From Lutimaribacter_A marinistellae (GTDB lineage: Bacteria; Pseudomonadota; Alphaproteobacteria; Rhodobacterales; Rhodobacteraceae), in the NCBI RefSeq assembly GCF_042648365.1, contig NZ_JBHRXI010000012.1, positions 62,001 to 126,000 on the forward strand: DNA of 64,000 bases, written 5' to 3'. Below are positions 17,547 through 25,988 of the stretch, piece after piece. How positions within the stretch are numbered: the first letter of the stretch is position 1; the number at the start of each line of letters is the position of its first letter. Below the pieces are notes generated by a model. It was given only the letters and a program-made list of their open reading frames with translations, did no database searches and was not told the origin of the DNA. The position numbers were made by a program, and so were the translations under genes.

Positions 17547-18011
17547 ATGAGCGATATCCGGCCTGCCGACCCGCAAGCGCCGGACATGGCGCCGCTCTTG
17601 CGGGCGCATCTCGAACATAGCTGGACCGCGACGCCGCAGACGTCGAACCACACGATGGATGCCCAGGCCTTGGCCGAGCCCGGGATTGCGTTCTTTGCGC
17701 TCTACGAAAACGGCGAGGTACTGGCCTGCGGCGCGCTCAAGTCGCTGGACGATGGCACGGCCGAGGTCAAATCGGTGCACGTGGTCGAACGCGCCCGCGG
17801 GCGCGGCCTTGCCCGCCGCATCATGGCGCATCTGGACGCGGTCGCCCGCGACCGGGGCCACTCCGCGCTGGTGCTCGAAACCGGGGCCGATCATCTGCCC
17901 GAATACGCCGCGGCCCGCGCGCTCTATGAACGTCTGGGTTACGAATATTGCAGCCCGATTCCCGGATACGGTCCCGACCCCAACAGCGCGTTCATGCGAC
18001 TGGATCTCTGA
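17547..18011 (+). CDS. GNAT family N-acetyltransferase
   Basis: 154 residues from ATG 17547, one base after the preceding stop, so probably cotranscribed with the NDUFS4-type gene. The acetyl-CoA loop is ERARGRGLARRIMAHLDAVA near residues 82-101. The C-terminal ALYERLGYEYC segment is typical of GNAT motif B, and the overall pattern (FALYENGEVLACGALK, AEVKSVHV) fits the small-molecule or amino-acid acyltransferases. The substrate is unknown. Confidence 0.87.
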   Translation: MSDIRPADPQAPDMAPLLRAHLEHSWTATPQTSNHTMDAQALAEPGIAFFALYENGEVLACGALKSLDDGTAEVKSVHVVERARGRGLARRIMAHLDAVARDRGHSALVLETGADHLPEYAAARALYERLGYEYCSPIPGYGPDPNSAFMRLDL

Positions 18012-18053
18012 CCGACGCCGCCCGGCTGTCTGGCGAGCCGGGGGTACACGGGG

Positions 18054-18101
18054 GTACAAAACGGTCAATCGCTCCCAGATTCTATGTACAAAACGGTCAA
18101 T
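18054..18101. repeat. Two 16-bp direct repeats, 32 bp apart
   Basis: GTACAAAACGGTCAAT occurs at 18054-18069 and again, identically, at 18086-18101. The start-to-start distance is 32 bp, close to three helical turns. A partial GTACA lies at 18044-18048. They sit upstream of an EcfG-type promoter and look like a phased activator or repressor site. Confidence 0.6.
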
Positions 18102-18111
18102 TCACCCCGAC

Positions 18112-18136
18112 GGAACCGGTACCACCCTGACACGTT
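18112..18136 (+). promoter_or_regulatory. EcfG-type general stress promoter
   Basis: GGAAC at 18112-18116 and CGTT at 18133-18136 are separated by 16 bp, matching the alphaproteobacterial EcfG/sigma-EcfG consensus (GGAAC, 16-17 bp, CGTT). The start codon of the next gene lies 30 bp downstream, leaving room for a short leader with a GGAGGA ribosome site. The match is seen directly; use by EcfG is inferred. Confidence 0.65.
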
Positions 18137-18166
18137 GTCCGATCACACAGACCGGAGGAACTACTC

Positions 18167-18352
18167 ATGGAATATGGTATTCTCGGCATCCTCGTCCTGA
18201 TTGCCGACATCTACGCGATCTATCAGGTCTTCACCTCGGGCGCATCGACCCTCGCCAAGATCGTCTGGACCCTTGTCATTCTGATCCTGCCCGTACTCGG
18301 CTTCATCGCTTGGCTGGTTGCAGGTCCGCGTGGCGGGTCGGTCCGGGTTTGA
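18167..18352 (+). CDS. Small membrane protein with PLDc_N-like domain
   Basis: 61 residues, with a GGAGGA site just upstream. Two hydrophobic helices (residues ~2-22 and ~29-52) flank a YQVFTSGASTLAKIVWTLVILILP stretch. That layout matches the two-helix PLDc_N domain found alone in many small stress-related membrane proteins. It lacks any phospholipase domain. The EcfG-type promoter upstream points to induction in the general stress response, and a rho-independent terminator closes the transcription unit. Confidence 0.8.
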   Translation: MEYGILGILVLIADIYAIYQVFTSGASTLAKIVWTLVILILPVLGFIAWLVAGPRGGSVRV

Positions 18353-18371
18353 ACCGAACCTTGCGAACCAA

Positions 18372-18412
18372 AAAAATGGGCCGGTGCAAAACGCCGGCCC
18401 ATTTTCTTTTTA
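18372..18412 (+). terminator. Rho-independent terminator
   Basis: ATGGGCCGG at 18376-18384 pairs with CCGGCCCAT at 18394-18402, flanked by an A run before and a T-rich tract after. It lies 20 bp past the small membrane protein stop and also faces the convergent gene at 18423, so it can work in both directions. Confidence 0.85.
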
Positions 18413-18422
18413 TCACAACGGC

Positions 18423-18692
18423 TTAGCGCAGGATCGCGCGGGCAATACCAAGAATGATCAGGGCCACAACGCCTGACATTATCACCAGCAGAATGACGCC
18501 CCCGGCCGCCACCACCGAAAGCCCAAGCGCCGCGAGAAGGAAGGGCGCGCTGACCGCGGCAAGGACGCCGATCAGCATGTAAAGACCCGTACTCCCGCGG
18601 GAAGTCTTGCCCACGATCCAGCCGACACCCGCGCCGACCAGTGCCATGATGATCAGCGCCAAGACTCCGACTACGTCGAAAAATGCTTCCAT
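18423..18692 (-). CDS. Small glycine/alanine-rich membrane protein
   Basis: 89 residues with three predicted helices. The glycine-spaced first part (ALVGAGVGWIVGKTSRGSTGLYMLIGVLAAV) recalls the GlsB/YeaQ/YmgE transglycosylase-associated family, though the match is loose. It starts 12 bp after the stop of the rhodanese gene, with GAGGG in the gap, so the two form an operon. Function unknown. Confidence 0.7.
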   Translation of the reverse strand: MEAFFDVVGVLALIIMALVGAGVGWIVGKTSRGSTGLYMLIGVLAAVSAPFLLAALGLSVVAAGGVILLVIMSGVVALIILGIARAILR

Positions 18693-18704
18693 TTCAACCC
18701 TCTG

Positions 18705-19298
18705 TCAGTTGCCATTCCCCGAAACGGTCAGCCCCAGCATGCGCCACATCTGCATTCCGCCCCGGTAGTAGTAGATCCGTTCAGCCGGATATCCGGCGTC
18801 CAGCATGTTGCGGATCGCTGTCGGAGATTGCCCGCACCAGACACCGTTGCAGAACAGCGCGACGGGCTGCGCATCCGCACAATCCCAGCCATCGAAATCC
18901 GCCTCGCACCCCATCTCTGCCATGCGGTCTAGGACTTGGTCATAAGGTATGCTGATCGCACCCGGGATCGTGCCCCCGGCATACCAGTCATGGGTTCTGC
19001 TGTCGATCACGAGCCCTTCACCTTTCTCAATGAAATCAAGAAGTTCGATCTCACCAATCGTTGTGACGCCCGGCGCGGGCGACATCGGCTGGATACAGAA
19101 GGGAGGGCACGCGCGCGAGGTCTGTGCCCAGTATCCCGACAACTGGTTCTCGTTGTTCTGTATGCGCGAAATCTCGACCGGCCCGTCCTCGGTTTCGACC
19201 GTGACGCTGGCAATATCGGGGCGAATGTTCACCGGGTCGGCAATGGCTTGTGTCGCCATTACGCAAAGCAGGGCTGTCCATGGGCGCAGGGCAGGCAT
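18705..19298 (-). CDS. Periplasmic rhodanese-like protein
   Basis: 197 residues from ATG 19298, which follows GAAGGAG. Signal peptide to about residue 20 (QAIADP). The rhodanese domain covers roughly residues 75-190: LVIDSRTHDWYAGGTIPGAISIPY, then the active-site loop CNGVWCGQS with a cysteine at its head, then YYYRGGMQMWRMLG. A rhodanese of this kind transfers sulfur or acts as a redox or persulfide-binding module outside the cytoplasm. Upstream of the domain is a ~50-residue Cys-containing region (ACPPFCIQP). Operon with the 89-residue membrane protein. Confidence 0.85.
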   Translation of the reverse strand: MPALRPWTALLCVMATQAIADPVNIRPDIASVTVETEDGPVEISRIQNNENQLSGYWAQTSRACPPFCIQPMSPAPGVTTIGEIELLDFIEKGEGLVIDSRTHDWYAGGTIPGAISIPYDQVLDRMAEMGCEADFDGWDCADAQPVALFCNGVWCGQSPTAIRNMLDAGYPAERIYYYRGGMQMWRMLGLTVSGNGN

Positions 19299-19485
19299 GA
19301 AGTCTCCTTCGGTCAGACAAAATACGCGTGAAGAACGGATTAGTTCCTTGCAGCGAAAGCATGGATTCGAAACGAAGTCGACGCAATCACATCGCTGAAA
19401 CAGCAACCTTCAGTTGTGGAATCGCCAAAATTTCCCTAAGGTAAACCGGCCTGCATCTATTTCATTCAACCGCCTCCGCGGGACG

Positions 19486-19504
19486 CCGGAAACTCGTGTT
19501 CCGG
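19486..19504. promoter_or_regulatory. Inverted repeat in the leader of the six-cysteine protein gene
   Basis: CCGGAA at 19486-19491 and TTCCGG at 19499-19504 flank a 7-bp spacer, 36 bp before the start codon of the gene at 19540. It may be an operator or a small leader hairpin. No T run follows, so it is not a terminator. Confidence 0.35.
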
Positions 19505-19539
19505 TGAGGTGAGGGGTTTTGTCTTGAGGAGATTTTACA

Positions 19540-19899
19540 ATGCCCGAATACCATTCATTCGACCACGAGGCAGTCAACCAAGCGCTTCAGGCCGCGCGCG
19601 CGGCCCATGAAGACAAGAACCTGATGGCCATGGATTCGACCTCCGACATTTCGGATTCCGGTGAATTGAGCCTGCTGGCCGAATGCATCGCGGTGACCGT
19701 GTCTGACCACAAGGTCTGCCTCGACCTGCCCCTTGGCATCGGCAAGGTCTGCATCCCGATCCCCATCAAGTTTCCGGATGGAGAGGCGGCCAAGGCCTGC
19801 CTGTCGATCTGCACGACATGGGGTATCCCCACTGGTGTCAAGGTGAGCATTTCGATCGGCGGGATCACTGTGGTCGAAAAGAAATTCGGCAAGTGCTGA
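19540..19899 (+). CDS. Six-cysteine protein of unknown function
   Basis: 119 residues; a GAGGAG site lies 9 bp before the ATG. The first ~47 residues are polar and acidic (HEAVNQALQAARAA, then TSDISDSGELS). The remainder is beta-rich with six cysteines (AEC, VCLD, VCIP, KACLSIC, GKC) and repeated GIG/GIP turns, ending at FGKC. There is no signal peptide or membrane segment. The split into an acidic front and a Cys-rich compact back recalls precursor-like proteins, but no maturation enzyme is nearby. I do not recognise the family. Confidence 0.7.
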   Translation: MPEYHSFDHEAVNQALQAARAAHEDKNLMAMDSTSDISDSGELSLLAECIAVTVSDHKVCLDLPLGIGKVCIPIPIKFPDGEAAKACLSICTTWGIPTGVKVSISIGGITVVEKKFGKC

Positions 19900-19913
19900 A
19901 CCCATCAACCCGA

Positions 19914-19940
19914 GGGCCGGGCGCGTTACGCACCCGGCCT
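19914..19940. terminator. Bidirectional terminator-like hairpin
   Basis: GGCCGGG at 19915-19921 pairs with CCCGGCC at 19933-19939, and inner GCG/CGC pairs close on a TTA loop. TGTTACTT follows. It lies between the convergent 119-residue gene and dabA, so it likely ends both transcripts. Confidence 0.65.
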
Positions 19941-19945
19941 GTTAC

Positions 19946-22348
19946 TTACTCGGCCGCGATGGCCTGACCTTCAGAGGACTGCATCGAAGACCATTGCAGA
20001 TCACCGTCATAGCGCCATGCCATCCGTCCCTGGTCGTCCAGCGCAATGAGGTGCAGCCAACGATTGTCGAACAGGTCACGCACCGCTTGGTGGCGTGACA
20101 AGATCTCGCTCATCGCCTCGCGAGGGGCCTCGATCATCACCGTCAGGCGCAGCGGGTCGTGCTGGAACCCGTCGCCGTCATGGACCGATTGCCAAGGCAA
20201 GCCGGGGCGCAGGGCGCCACCATTGCCCTCGAGCACACCAATCCCGCCAACCACGTTGTGCAGCAGTTTGTTGCCGCCGCCGAACTGTTCCGGAGCGACG
20301 GTGGAACCGTAGTATTGCAGGCTGATCCAGCTGGCCACGACGACCGGAGCCGTCATGATCAATTCCAGCACGCCAAAACCCTGATCCGAACGCCAGTCGT
20401 AGCTGTGCAGGAAGCTTTGGCCAGACAGTGTGGTGCCTTCGGTCCGTCCACGCGGGGCGGCAATAAAGGCGCGACAGCCGGCCAATCCCCACTCGGGCCG
20501 CAACTCGGCCCAGTCGCTGGCCCGCTGCATGACGGCACGCTCGCTGTTTGCCCGTGGCAACCGGGCTGCGCGTTCGGTCCGCGTCAGACGACCCGCTGCA
20601 TCGAGCCAATCGCGCAGTTTCGCAAGATCTGCCTTCCAGGCAGCGGTTTCCGCATCGCCGTCGTAGAGCGTCACCGCGTCCGTCGTGGTATCATGCACCG
20701 CGGCCAGGAACAGCGTGTCCTGCGGGATTTCGATACCGCGATCTTTCAGCCCGTCGCGGATCGTGGCCTCATTGAGGAGATTGGCCAACAGACGCGCGTT
20801 CACATCACCGGCATGTCCGCCGCAAGCCCCACATTGCAGCGCACTTTCATGCGGCGCATTGGTCACGCTCGCCCCGTGCCCGGCCAGCATCACGACCCGG
20901 GCAAAGCCGTCGGTCAGGGACATGGCGCGCAAGATCGTCTCGGCCGCGTCAAGCCGCTGTGCCTCGGTCAGGGCGGGGTCCAGGCGCGGCGGCGGGTCGT
21001 TGCGTTCGGGCAGTTTGCGCATGCCAAGCGTGTCGCGCAAAAGCGTTCCGGCATAGGCCGGGCCAGCTGCCTCGACAAAGGCAAAGGACGAAACCGCCGC
21101 GCCCTTGAACCGCCCCCAGGCGCGTTTTGCCCGCGCGGCGTAACGCCGATCCCGATCGGCGGTCTCGCTTTCATCGGCGCGCGTTGAGACGCCCGTAGGG
21201 ATGAGCACTGGGCCGCGTGCTTCGATCACGTCAGAACCGGCTGCGCAATGCGCCGTGGCCAGGCCAAAAAACCCGGCGAAGCCCAGTGTTTCGATACCGT
21301 TATCCTGCGCCTCGAGCGCCCGCCGAAATGGTTCCGAGCGGACGTCGATGCAGAACGCGGCCTGTGCGCGCGGGCGTTCGGAACTGTTACGCGGCGTTCC
21401 TGTTTCCAGCGTTTCGGCCAGCATGCGCTGTTCGGCCCGTTCCGCGGCCTCTTGCAGGATCGCGTCGATTACCTGCTCCCGTCCGGGGGTGACGGGTTGG
21501 GCATGCGCGGCCACTGTTTCGGCCCAGAGTTCCGATATTTCTTCGCGGTAGAGGGTGAACAGTGCCTCTTCCCAGACCAGCCGAATGGCGAGAAGCTCGG
21601 CTGCGGTATTGTCGTTTTCACCGGCGAGGTCTGCGTGCCAACCCAGTCCGCGCGCGTATTGCGCCCAGCCGCCAAGGTCCATCAGTAGCCGGTGGAACGC
21701 CGTTCCTGCGGCCTCAGAAGACAGACCGAGAGTTTCCGAGGACCGGCCAAGGGCACGCCAGGGTGACCGTGACGTTTGGCTTACGAATGCGCCGAAACCG
21801 GTCAGGCCGTGGATCTCGGGCGTCAGGTCGCGGGATGCGTGGTCGCGCCAGGCAAGCCATGCGCCACCGCGCCGCGCTGGCTGCCACAGCGCCTGACCCC
21901 GATCGAACCACGCGCCAGCCCAGGCGCCGATACGCTCTTCAATAAGGCCCGGCCAGTCACGACCCGAGACTTGTGCGGCCAGTTCGGCAACTGTCGGCAA
22001 CGCGTGCGGCGCCGTCGCGGGCGCGTCCAGGGCGGCCATCACCTCGTCAAGTGTCGGCCGGTCGAACCCGCGTACGACATCGAGAGCGGCGCGCAAGTCG
22101 TCTTCGGTGATGTGCCCGTCGGCGAGCTTGGTGGCGATGGCGGCCCGGTCCGGACCGATCCGGACGCCACCGACCCGTGCCAGGCGCGCGGCGGTGACGG
22201 CCAGAGGCTCGCCCGATTGTCCAAGGAACGGGTTTACCGCGACGCTCGCATCCAGGGCGAAAAGCGGTGGGATGGCCTTGACCGCTTCATTGGCCTTGGA
22301 CACCAGTTCCAGAAGTCCGGCGGTATAGATCGCGTGTTGCATGGTCAT
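19946..22348 (-). CDS. dabA: Inorganic carbon accumulation subunit DabA (DUF2309)
   Basis: 800 residues, the usual size. DabA is a zinc protein with a beta-carbonic-anhydrase-like site that, with DabB, accumulates bicarbonate using the proton motive force. The expected zinc and catalytic residues are present: AFCIDVRSE gives Cys333 and Asp335, LAGHGASVTNAPH gives His491, and ALQCGACGGHAGDVNARLLA gives Cys506. It lies 24 bp downstream of dabB on the same strand. DAB systems are best known in autotrophs but also occur in heterotrophs that need bicarbonate for carboxylation. No rubisco gene is in the window. Confidence 0.93.
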   Translation of the reverse strand: MTMQHAIYTAGLLELVSKANEAVKAIPPLFALDASVAVNPFLGQSGEPLAVTAARLARVGGVRIGPDRAAIATKLADGHITEDDLRAALDVVRGFDRPTLDEVMAALDAPATAPHALPTVAELAAQVSGRDWPGLIEERIGAWAGAWFDRGQALWQPARRGGAWLAWRDHASRDLTPEIHGLTGFGAFVSQTSRSPWRALGRSSETLGLSSEAAGTAFHRLLMDLGGWAQYARGLGWHADLAGENDNTAAELLAIRLVWEEALFTLYREEISELWAETVAAHAQPVTPGREQVIDAILQEAAERAEQRMLAETLETGTPRNSSERPRAQAAFCIDVRSEPFRRALEAQDNGIETLGFAGFFGLATAHCAAGSDVIEARGPVLIPTGVSTRADESETADRDRRYAARAKRAWGRFKGAAVSSFAFVEAAGPAYAGTLLRDTLGMRKLPERNDPPPRLDPALTEAQRLDAAETILRAMSLTDGFARVVMLAGHGASVTNAPHESALQCGACGGHAGDVNARLLANLLNEATIRDGLKDRGIEIPQDTLFLAAVHDTTTDAVTLYDGDAETAAWKADLAKLRDWLDAAGRLTRTERAARLPRANSERAVMQRASDWAELRPEWGLAGCRAFIAAPRGRTEGTTLSGQSFLHSYDWRSDQGFGVLELIMTAPVVVASWISLQYYGSTVAPEQFGGGNKLLHNVVGGIGVLEGNGGALRPGLPWQSVHDGDGFQHDPLRLTVMIEAPREAMSEILSRHQAVRDLFDNRWLHLIALDDQGRMAWRYDGDLQWSSMQSSEGQAIAAE

Positions 22349-22372
22349 GTTGGAATCCTCCGGATCAGGGTG

Positions 22373-23935
22373 TCAGTGAGTGGTTTGCCGCGACCAGCCG
22401 CCCAACAGGCGGTCGAACAGCGCATTCGCGTACAAACCGTTGGACAGGTGCACGCGCAGTCCAGCTGCGGCGGGATGCCCAGCCCAGAGCGGAAAACTTG
22501 CCTGAGCAACGGCAACCGCGCCGAAGCTGACCAGCGCAAGGAAGATCAGGGCCCATTCCAGCGGTCCGGGTGCCGGCGTCGCGGGCAGGGTGCCCTTGGT
22601 CATCGCCTCGGCGACGCGCTGAAGCAGGAAATAGCTGATCGAGGCTGCGCCCGCGTAGAGTGCCGTCCGCCGTGTCAGGGCGGCAGGGGCGGCATCGGCC
22701 AGTCCTTGCGCCAGCAGGTAGGCAACACCGAAGATCAGGATCACACCAAGCGCAACGGCCTGCACCGATTTCCCGTCAAATCCGAGCAGCGCACCAATCG
22801 CGGCATAGATCACGCCGTAGATCGCGATGGCCACGCCAAAGGCAAGCGCCACGTTTCGGGCGCTGGGCACCGCGACGGGTCCCGGCCTGCGTGTCGCGGC
22901 CACGGCGCGCACCGCCTCTCCCGCGCTGAGGAAAGCATGCGCCTTGTAGAGAGAGTGCGCCACGATGTGCAAAAGCGCCAAGGGAAACAGTGCGAGGCCG
23001 CATTGAAGGATCATGAAGCCCATCTGTGCGATGGTGGACCAGGCAAGCGCGGTCTTGACCGCCGGTTGGGTCAGCATCACCAGACCGCCGAACAGTGCAG
23101 TGAACCCGCCGAGCATCGCGAGGACCGCCAGCACGCCGGGTGCGGCGAGCATCACGTCGGCCATCCGGATCAACAGGAACCCGCCCGCGTTTATGACACC
23201 GGCATGCAACAAAGCCGATACGGGTGTCGGTGCTTCCATTACCTCGGTCAGCCAGCCGTGGAATGGGAATTGAGCCGAAGCGAGGACCGCCGCCGCAGCG
23301 ATCAGAATCGCGGCCAGCGCAGTTACAGGCCCGGGTGCGGCGTTTTCCAGAAGGGTCGCGATATCGGTGGTGCCGGATCCGGCGATCAGCGTGATCACAG
23401 CGGCAACCAGGGCGACTTCGCTGGCCCGTGCGACCCACGCCTTCTTGCGCGCTGCACGCAGGGCGGTTTGCCGGTCGGGATAGAACAGCAGTAACCGGTG
23501 CAAGCCGAAGCTCGTGGCAAAAAATGCGAGTGTCAATTGCACAAGGTTGCCCGCGCTGACCAGAAGCAGGACGGCAGCCAGGGTTGCGGCCATCCATCCG
23601 GTGAAGGCACCCTGCCGCTCCTCGCCGTCGAGGCTGGTGGCGGAGTAGCGCAAGACTACCCATCCCACGAAGCTGACGAGCATCAGCATCGTGACGCTGA
23701 TCACGTCCAGCCGGATGCTGAGGCCGACGCCTGCAAGACCGATCAAGGCCGATGTTCCCGCTCCATTTACCACCAGTGTAACCGCGGACAGGCTCGATGC
23801 GCCCAGGGCGATCAACGCCGCGACCTCTGCCAGTCGCGGCAGGTGACCCGGGCGTTTGCCGGGCCGACGCGTTGCCAAATAGGCAACGAGCAAGAGCGCG
23901 GCAGGGGCGAGAAGAGGTAGAAACAGATAGGCCAT
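22373..23935 (-). CDS. dabB: Inorganic carbon transporter subunit DabB (NuoL-like)
   Basis: 520 residues from ATG 23935, behind GGAGA at good spacing; a start 32 codons upstream adds a poor, non-hydrophobic stretch. The protein belongs to the proton-conducting membrane transporter family (NuoL/MrpA-like), with about 13 helices. Landmarks are FPFHGWLTEVMEAPTPVSALLHAGVINAGGFLLIR and ALAWSTIAQMGFMILQCGLG-like segments. In the DAB complex it couples proton flow to DabA. A LysR-type gene diverges from it across 110 bp. Confidence 0.9.
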   Translation of the reverse strand: MAYLFLPLLAPAALLLVAYLATRRPGKRPGHLPRLAEVAALIALGASSLSAVTLVVNGAGTSALIGLAGVGLSIRLDVISVTMLMLVSFVGWVVLRYSATSLDGEERQGAFTGWMAATLAAVLLLVSAGNLVQLTLAFFATSFGLHRLLLFYPDRQTALRAARKKAWVARASEVALVAAVITLIAGSGTTDIATLLENAAPGPVTALAAILIAAAAVLASAQFPFHGWLTEVMEAPTPVSALLHAGVINAGGFLLIRMADVMLAAPGVLAVLAMLGGFTALFGGLVMLTQPAVKTALAWSTIAQMGFMILQCGLALFPLALLHIVAHSLYKAHAFLSAGEAVRAVAATRRPGPVAVPSARNVALAFGVAIAIYGVIYAAIGALLGFDGKSVQAVALGVILIFGVAYLLAQGLADAAPAALTRRTALYAGAASISYFLLQRVAEAMTKGTLPATPAPGPLEWALIFLALVSFGAVAVAQASFPLWAGHPAAAGLRVHLSNGLYANALFDRLLGGWSRQTTH

Positions 23936-24005
23936 CGAAACGTCTCCGAATTCGCGTGGTACAAGGCTGTCAGCGGAGGTAACGCTTACACGGGGTGAAG
24001 AAAAA

Positions 24006-24027
24006 TTCATTGTTTTGAAAAACGCGT
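24006..24027. promoter_or_regulatory. Candidate LysR operator between dabB and lysR
   Basis: In the 110-bp divergent gap, TTCA at 24006-24009 and TGAA at 24016-24019 form an inverted repeat with 6 bp between, and the palindrome AACGCGTT follows at 24020-24027. The gap is the only place for both promoters. Binding by the neighbouring regulator is inferred from layout. Confidence 0.4.
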
Positions 24028-24045
24028 TCACTTAAATAGAACGAT

Positions 24046-24918
24046 ATGCCGCTGAACTATCATCATCTGCGTTACTTCTGGGCCGTTGCCCATGACGGGA
24101 ATCTCACCCGTACGGCCGAGCGGCTGAACCTGTCGCAATCGGCGCTTTCCGTGCAGATCAAACAGCTCGAAGAGCGGCTCGGGCACGCCCTTTTCGAACG
24201 CCGCGGACGGCAGTTGCACCTGACCGAGGCCGGGCGCATCGCGCTGGACCATGCCGATTCCATTTTCGCGACAGGTCAAGAACTTGTTGCAACGCTTCAG
24301 GAAGCGGGCCGGGGCAGGTCGGCGCTGCGGGTCGGTGCGCTTGCAACGCTATCGCGCAACTTCCAGATCGGCTTTCTCCGACCGATCCTGTCGCGGGCGG
24401 ATGTCGAGGTGATCCTTCGGTCCGGCAGCACGGCGGAACTCCTTGAAGGTTTGACCACGCTCAACCTCGACATCGTTTTGATGAACCGCGAACCGCCCGG
24501 TGACGGGCTTGCGCCCTTCGTCGTTCACAGGGTTGCCGAACAGGCGATCGGTCTTGTCGGAACGCCCGATCGGCTGGACCCATCGCGCCCGCTGGCCGAT
24601 CTTTTGAGTGCGCAACCCGTGATCCTGCAGACGCGCGACAGCACTGTGCGCGCGGCCTTCGACGCGTTGGCCAACAGGCTGGGTATTCGCCTCAATATCG
24701 CGGCCGAGGTTGACGACATGGCGATGATGCGCCTTCTGGCGCGAGAGGATGTGGGGCTTGCACTGGTGCCGCCCATCGTCGTCAAGGATGAGCTGGCCTC
24801 TGGCAGGTTGGTCGAGGCGCAGGAACACCCGCGTATCACCGAGACCTTTTACGCGGTCACGCTTGACCGGCGTTTTCCCAACCCTCTGGTCAAGGAATTG
24901 CTCGAAGGTGCCGACTAG
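24046..24918 (+). CDS. LysR-type regulator, NhaR-like, divergent from dabBA
   Basis: 290 residues. The N-terminal winged helix-turn-helix (LNYHHLRYFWAVAHDGNLTRTAERLNLS, QSALSVQIKQLEERLGHALFERRGR) is followed by a co-inducer-binding domain from about residue 90. The N-terminal HHLRYFW pattern resembles NhaR, the sodium/proton antiporter regulator, more than CbbR. Its divergent position makes dabBA the likely target. It overlaps the stop of the convergent AbrB-type permease gene by 4 bp. Confidence 0.88.
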   Translation: MPLNYHHLRYFWAVAHDGNLTRTAERLNLSQSALSVQIKQLEERLGHALFERRGRQLHLTEAGRIALDHADSIFATGQELVATLQEAGRGRSALRVGALATLSRNFQIGFLRPILSRADVEVILRSGSTAELLEGLTTLNLDIVLMNREPPGDGLAPFVVHRVAEQAIGLVGTPDRLDPSRPLADLLSAQPVILQTRDSTVRAAFDALANRLGIRLNIAAEVDDMAMMRLLAREDVGLALVPPIVVKDELASGRLVEAQEHPRITETFYAVTLDRRFPNPLVKELLEGAD

Positions 24919-25988
24919 CGCCGCGTCAGCCAGGATTGCGCACGGTTGGCCGCCATCCCTGCGAGAGTCACTGTCAGCACGATCCGGAAAAGGTGGTGAA
25001 CCGTGACCAGAAGCGGGCTGACCCCGAGACTCAGCGCGATTAGGCTCATTTCGGTCACGCCGCCCGGCGCAAAGCTGATGAGCAGGGCCGAGAACGGCAT
25101 TGCCGAGCCTTGTGCCAGTGCCCATGCAAACAGTGCGCTGATGCAGAGCGTCAGGCTTACCGCGACGAAGCCTAACCCCGCGCCGGTCAGCAATTGCCGC
25201 AGCGTCGACCGGGCGAACCGGACGCCCAATCCGCATCCCACGACCAGCTGTGCCAGGTTCAGCAAAGACGCCGGTCCGGCCAGAGCGAGCAGGCCGGTTC
25301 CGTTCAGAACGGCGCTGAGCAGGAGCGGGCCGACGAGCTGACCGGCAGGCACCCGCAACCATTGGCCGAGAAGCAGACCGACAGGGGCAAGCGCCGCGTA
25401 AAGCAGCCAGTCCTGCCAGCGCGCAGCCCCTTCGGTCATCGCCTCGCCAGCGGCGCTGCCAACGGCATCACCAGTTACCACGAGGAAAATCATCGGGACG
25501 AGCGCCACGACAAGAACGATGCGGATGAAGTGCTGGAGGCTTACCGTAGCGACATCGCCGCCCGCCCGTTCGCCTAGGATCGCTGCCTCGATCAGGCCCC
25601 CCGGCATCGCCGAGTAGGCTGCGGTCACCGGGTCATAGCGTCCGATACCGCGAAACACGGCGTAACCAACCAGTTCGGCAAGAACAATAAAGACGACAAG
25701 CGCGAGCATGGAGGGCCACAGGCCGGGAAGCAGGTCGATCAGCTCGGGCGAAAAGCTGCTGCCGATCATCAACCCGATTATTGCGACAAAGCCGCGTCGC
25801 AGGAGTTCGGGAAACCACAGCTTACGGCCCGTTTGTGCATGAACTGTCAGCGAAACGCTGGCGGTGACGACGAGGCTGCCCAGCAGAAAGGGCAGGGGCG
25901 CACCCATGGCCCGGGCCAAGAGCGCACCGGCCAGACCGGCTGCCAGCAGGCCGAACAGCGTCAGAAACTTGCGGATTGGGTCGTCCAA
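24915..25988 (-). CDS. AbrB-type membrane transporter
   Basis: 357 residues if started at TTG 25988 (LDDPIRKFL), the normal size for this family. An ATG at 26147 would add 53 residues with no hydrophobic or family-like features. The protein has about ten helices in two similar halves; GGLIEAAILGERAGGDVATVSLQHFIRI in the first half is echoed by PGGVTEMSLIALSLGVSPLLVTVHHLFRI in the second, typical of the duplicated AbrB (ammonia monooxygenase-related name) family. Transport of small organic molecules or acids is suspected but unproved. Convergent with the LysR gene; possible functional tie to dabBA is speculative. Confidence 0.8.
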   Translation of the reverse strand: MDDPIRKFLTLFGLLAAGLAGALLARAMGAPLPFLLGSLVVTASVSLTVHAQTGRKLWFPELLRRGFVAIIGLMIGSSFSPELIDLLPGLWPSMLALVVFIVLAELVGYAVFRGIGRYDPVTAAYSAMPGGLIEAAILGERAGGDVATVSLQHFIRIVLVVALVPMIFLVVTGDAVGSAAGEAMTEGAARWQDWLLYAALAPVGLLLGQWLRVPAGQLVGPLLLSAVLNGTGLLALAGPASLLNLAQLVVGCGLGVRFARSTLRQLLTGAGLGFVAVSLTLCISALFAWALAQGSAMPFSALLISFAPGGVTEMSLIALSLGVSPLLVTVHHLFRIVLTVTLAGMAANRAQSWLTRR

